From NCBI RefSeq assembly GCF_014062345.1, contig NZ_JACGLS010000002.1:341739-405738 (forward strand): a DNA stretch of 64,000 bases, written 5' to 3'. The stretch's first letter is position 1. Every line of letters starts with the position of its first letter. Positions 62,498 through 64,000 of this stretch are shown here, one piece after another. This DNA is from Tenacibaculum pelagium. GTDB lineage: Bacteria; Bacteroidota; Bacteroidia; Flavobacteriales; Flavobacteriaceae. The translations under genes were made by a program, and so were the position numbers. The notes beneath the pieces are model-generated. The model had not been told where the DNA came from and made no database searches. It saw nothing but the letters and a program-made list of their open reading frames with translations.

Positions 62498-64000
62498 TTA
62501 CCTTATGACTATTTTTTTAATTATTCTTTCTTCTTTTGTTTCAATTAACGCAAAATAGACCCCTGAAACTAAACTTAAATTATAATCTAATTCATAAATA
62601 TCTTTTCCAGAGTATTCTTTTTGCAATACCATTGTGCTATTTAATCTATAAATTTTTACATTTATAGTATTGATGTTTTTCAACTCTATATCTAGGTTAA
62701 ACTCCCCTGAAGAAGGGTTAGGGTACAACAATATAGAACTCAACACTTGATTATTACTTAAATTTTCTTCTTCCTCTTCTTCAATTGTTTTTTCTAATAC
62801 CAACACCCTTTTAGTTATGTATTCTTCACAATCTCCAACTTTAGATATTAAAGTTACTTCATATTCTCCTTCTTCTTCTATTAAAATTTCTGCATAATTA
62901 TTATTCTCTATAATTACCTTAGCTTTTTCAGGAAATATCCACGTTACTTCTTCTGGCTTAGGGTCACTAACATTTACTAAAACAAAACTTTCATTAGTGT
63001 ATACTTGTGATGACACTAAGTAATTTGCTGAAACTTCAGCATCAGATTGTTTTATTTCAATTTCATCCGTTACTATACACCCTAAACCTGTAGTTACAAT
63101 AACTTTATAAATACCCTCGTCAGTTATTTCTACCTCTGAATTAGTACTACTAAAACCATTTGAGGATGTCCATTCATATTTAACTCCTTTTTCTAAGGTA
63201 GCGTCTAATATATATGATTGATCTTTACATAAGGTTACATCTTCTCCTAAATCTAGCTTTAGCTCTTCTGGGTTCTTTATTTCGAAAGATTTTGAATATG
63301 TACACCCTTTACTATCTCTAATTAATACTTCATACTCTCCAGCTGATATCCCTCCTATTGAAGATCCTTTTAAACCATTACTCCATATATACTCATATGT
63401 AGGAGTTCCTCCTTCAACTAGGATTTTAATTTTTCCATCATTCCCTTGATAACAAGTTGGATTTGTAATATCTACATCATTTATTATTATTGGAGATGGA
63501 GGAGTTAATATTTTTTCTGATGTTACTTTACATCCATTAGCATCTACAACGGTTAACATATAGCTTCCTGCTTTTACCCCTTGTAATGACACTGTATTCG
63601 TACCTGTACTCCATAAATATGTATATGGTGCTGTACCTCCTTTTACTATACTCTCTATTGTCCAATCATTTCCTGTTCCGCATAAAACATAATCTGATTC
63701 TAAAAACAACTCTAATAATTCTGGTTCTGTTAATGTATACCTACTACTTGATACTTTATTATTATTAGCGTCAATTATCTTAACATAATAAACCCCATTT
63801 TCTAAAGAGGCTAATTCAGATTCATCTCCTAATAATACTGTACTGCCTTCTTTATACCATTCATATTTATAAGGTAACACTCCTCCTATAGGTTTAGCTT
63901 GTAAAACTCCATCATTAGAACCTTGACAACTTATGATTGATTTCTCTTCTATAGAAACCTCTAATTCATCTGGCTGTTCTACTTCATATACAAAACTTAA
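62498..64000 (-). CDS. SprB-repeat adhesin with type IX sorting domain (partial)
   Basis: The frame is open to the window edge, so only the last 500 residues or so are seen. At least three SprB-type repeats show: CQGSNDGVLQAKPIGGVLPYKYEW, a second with GGTAPYTYLW, and CYQGNDGKIKILVEGGTPTYEYIW. A PKD-like region follows, then a C-terminal type IX sorting domain (LLYPNPSSGEFNLDIEL to the end, KKIVIR). It is secreted by the type IX system to which PorW belongs and displayed on the surface. Its upstream part lies outside the window. The start codon is thus not visible. Confidence 0.9.
   Translation of the reverse strand, partial: LSFVYEVEQPDELEVSIEEKSIISCQGSNDGVLQAKPIGGVLPYKYEWYKEGSTVLLGDESELASLENGVYYVKIIDANNNKVSSSRYTLTEPELLELFLESDYVLCGTGNDWTIESIVKGGTAPYTYLWSTGTNTVSLQGVKAGSYMLTVVDANGCKVTSEKILTPPSPIIINDVDITNPTCYQGNDGKIKILVEGGTPTYEYIWSNGLKGSSIGGISAGEYEVLIRDSKGCTYSKSFEIKNPEELKLDLGEDVTLCKDQSYILDATLEKGVKYEWTSSNGFSSTNSEVEITDEGIYKVIVTTGLGCIVTDEIEIKQSDAEVSANYLVSSQVYTNESFVLVNVSDPKPEEVTWIFPEKAKVIIENNNYAEILIEEEGEYEVTLISKVGDCEEYITKRVLVLEKTIEEEEEENLSNNQVLSSILLYPNPSSGEFNLDIELKNINTINVKIYRLNSTMVLQKEYSGKDIYELDYNLSLVSGVYFALIETKEERIIKKIVIR

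Noticed and set aside
62412..62500. Complete tRNA gene
   Set aside because: There is no D arm, no anticodon arm and no 5' acceptor strand in the expected place.

Overview
The window is chromosomal DNA of a member of the Bacteroidota, most likely a marine Flavobacteriaceae of the Tenacibaculum/Polaribacter kind; the genus is inference. The DNA is strongly AT-rich. Promoters follow the Bacteroidetes pattern, with a -7 box TAnnTTTG and sometimes an upstream TTG. There are type IX secretion and gliding genes (porW/sprE, gldH), a SprB-repeat adhesin with a type IX C-terminal sorting domain, a TonB receptor with a carboxypeptidase-like N-terminal domain, a single-chain glycyl-tRNA synthetase, and an ATP synthase operon without its beta and epsilon genes. 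Most of the window is ordinary core genome.

Layout. 1-12.5 kb: a polysaccharide deacetylase, a thioredoxin-fold protein without its cysteines, a metallophosphoesterase, polA and a partner, an Ig-like lipoprotein, a ComF protein, a PmtA-like methyltransferase, two tandem coiled-coil membrane proteins, glyQS and a small membrane protein. 12.5-17 kb: a TonB receptor and a lipase-like lipoprotein, probably one operon. 17-25 kb: ribF, serS, an unlisted 47-residue gene with a sigma-54-like promoter, then TPR protein - DUF4286 - two DUF3592 proteins - rsmA, and mgtE. 25-32 kb: a LysE exporter, a ferredoxin-type reductase, a PadR regulator with three related membrane proteins (the middle one frameshifted), rsmI and dxs. 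32-40.6 kb: atpG, A, H, F, E, B, two small membrane proteins including AtpZ, a bactofilin and porW. 40.7-43.5 kb: an ABC exporter pair and a DUF1761 protein. 43.6-53 kb: a nearly gapless run on the minus strand, ricT - gldH - PBP1A - two CoA-transferase subunits - two small membrane proteins - xth - a LysM transglycosylase - a DUF4837 lipoprotein. 53-62.3 kb: glnS, a ClpP-like lipoprotein, a second lipoprotein, a membrane AraC regulator, an M1 peptidase, an S8 peptidase and an MBL hydrolase. 62.4 kb to the end: a tRNA-like 3' fragment and the 3' part of a large adhesin that runs off the window.

How the genes fit together. Three themes recur. The first is the envelope and type IX secretion: PorW, GldH, PBP1A, the LysM transglycosylase, the bactofilin and the sorted adhesin. 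The second is translation and RNA: GlyRS, SerRS, GlnRS, RsmA, RsmI and RicT. The third is energy: the F-type ATP synthase with AtpZ. Many -7 boxes lie exactly four bases before the start codon (glyQS, the TPR gene, rsmI, dxs), which predicts leaderless mRNAs.

Only one stretch longer than 300 bases lacks a long gene, 19375-19737. It holds the serS terminator, the 47-residue gene, its sigma-54-like promoter and the promoter of the TPR gene. No rRNA, complete tRNA, insertion sequence or CRISPR array was seen. I found no clear new multi-gene system. The best leads are the small gene at 19473-19616, the PadR/membrane-protein array, the hairpin that ends against the porW start codon, the two stem-loops inside the atp operon, and the perfect inverted repeat inside the first gene.
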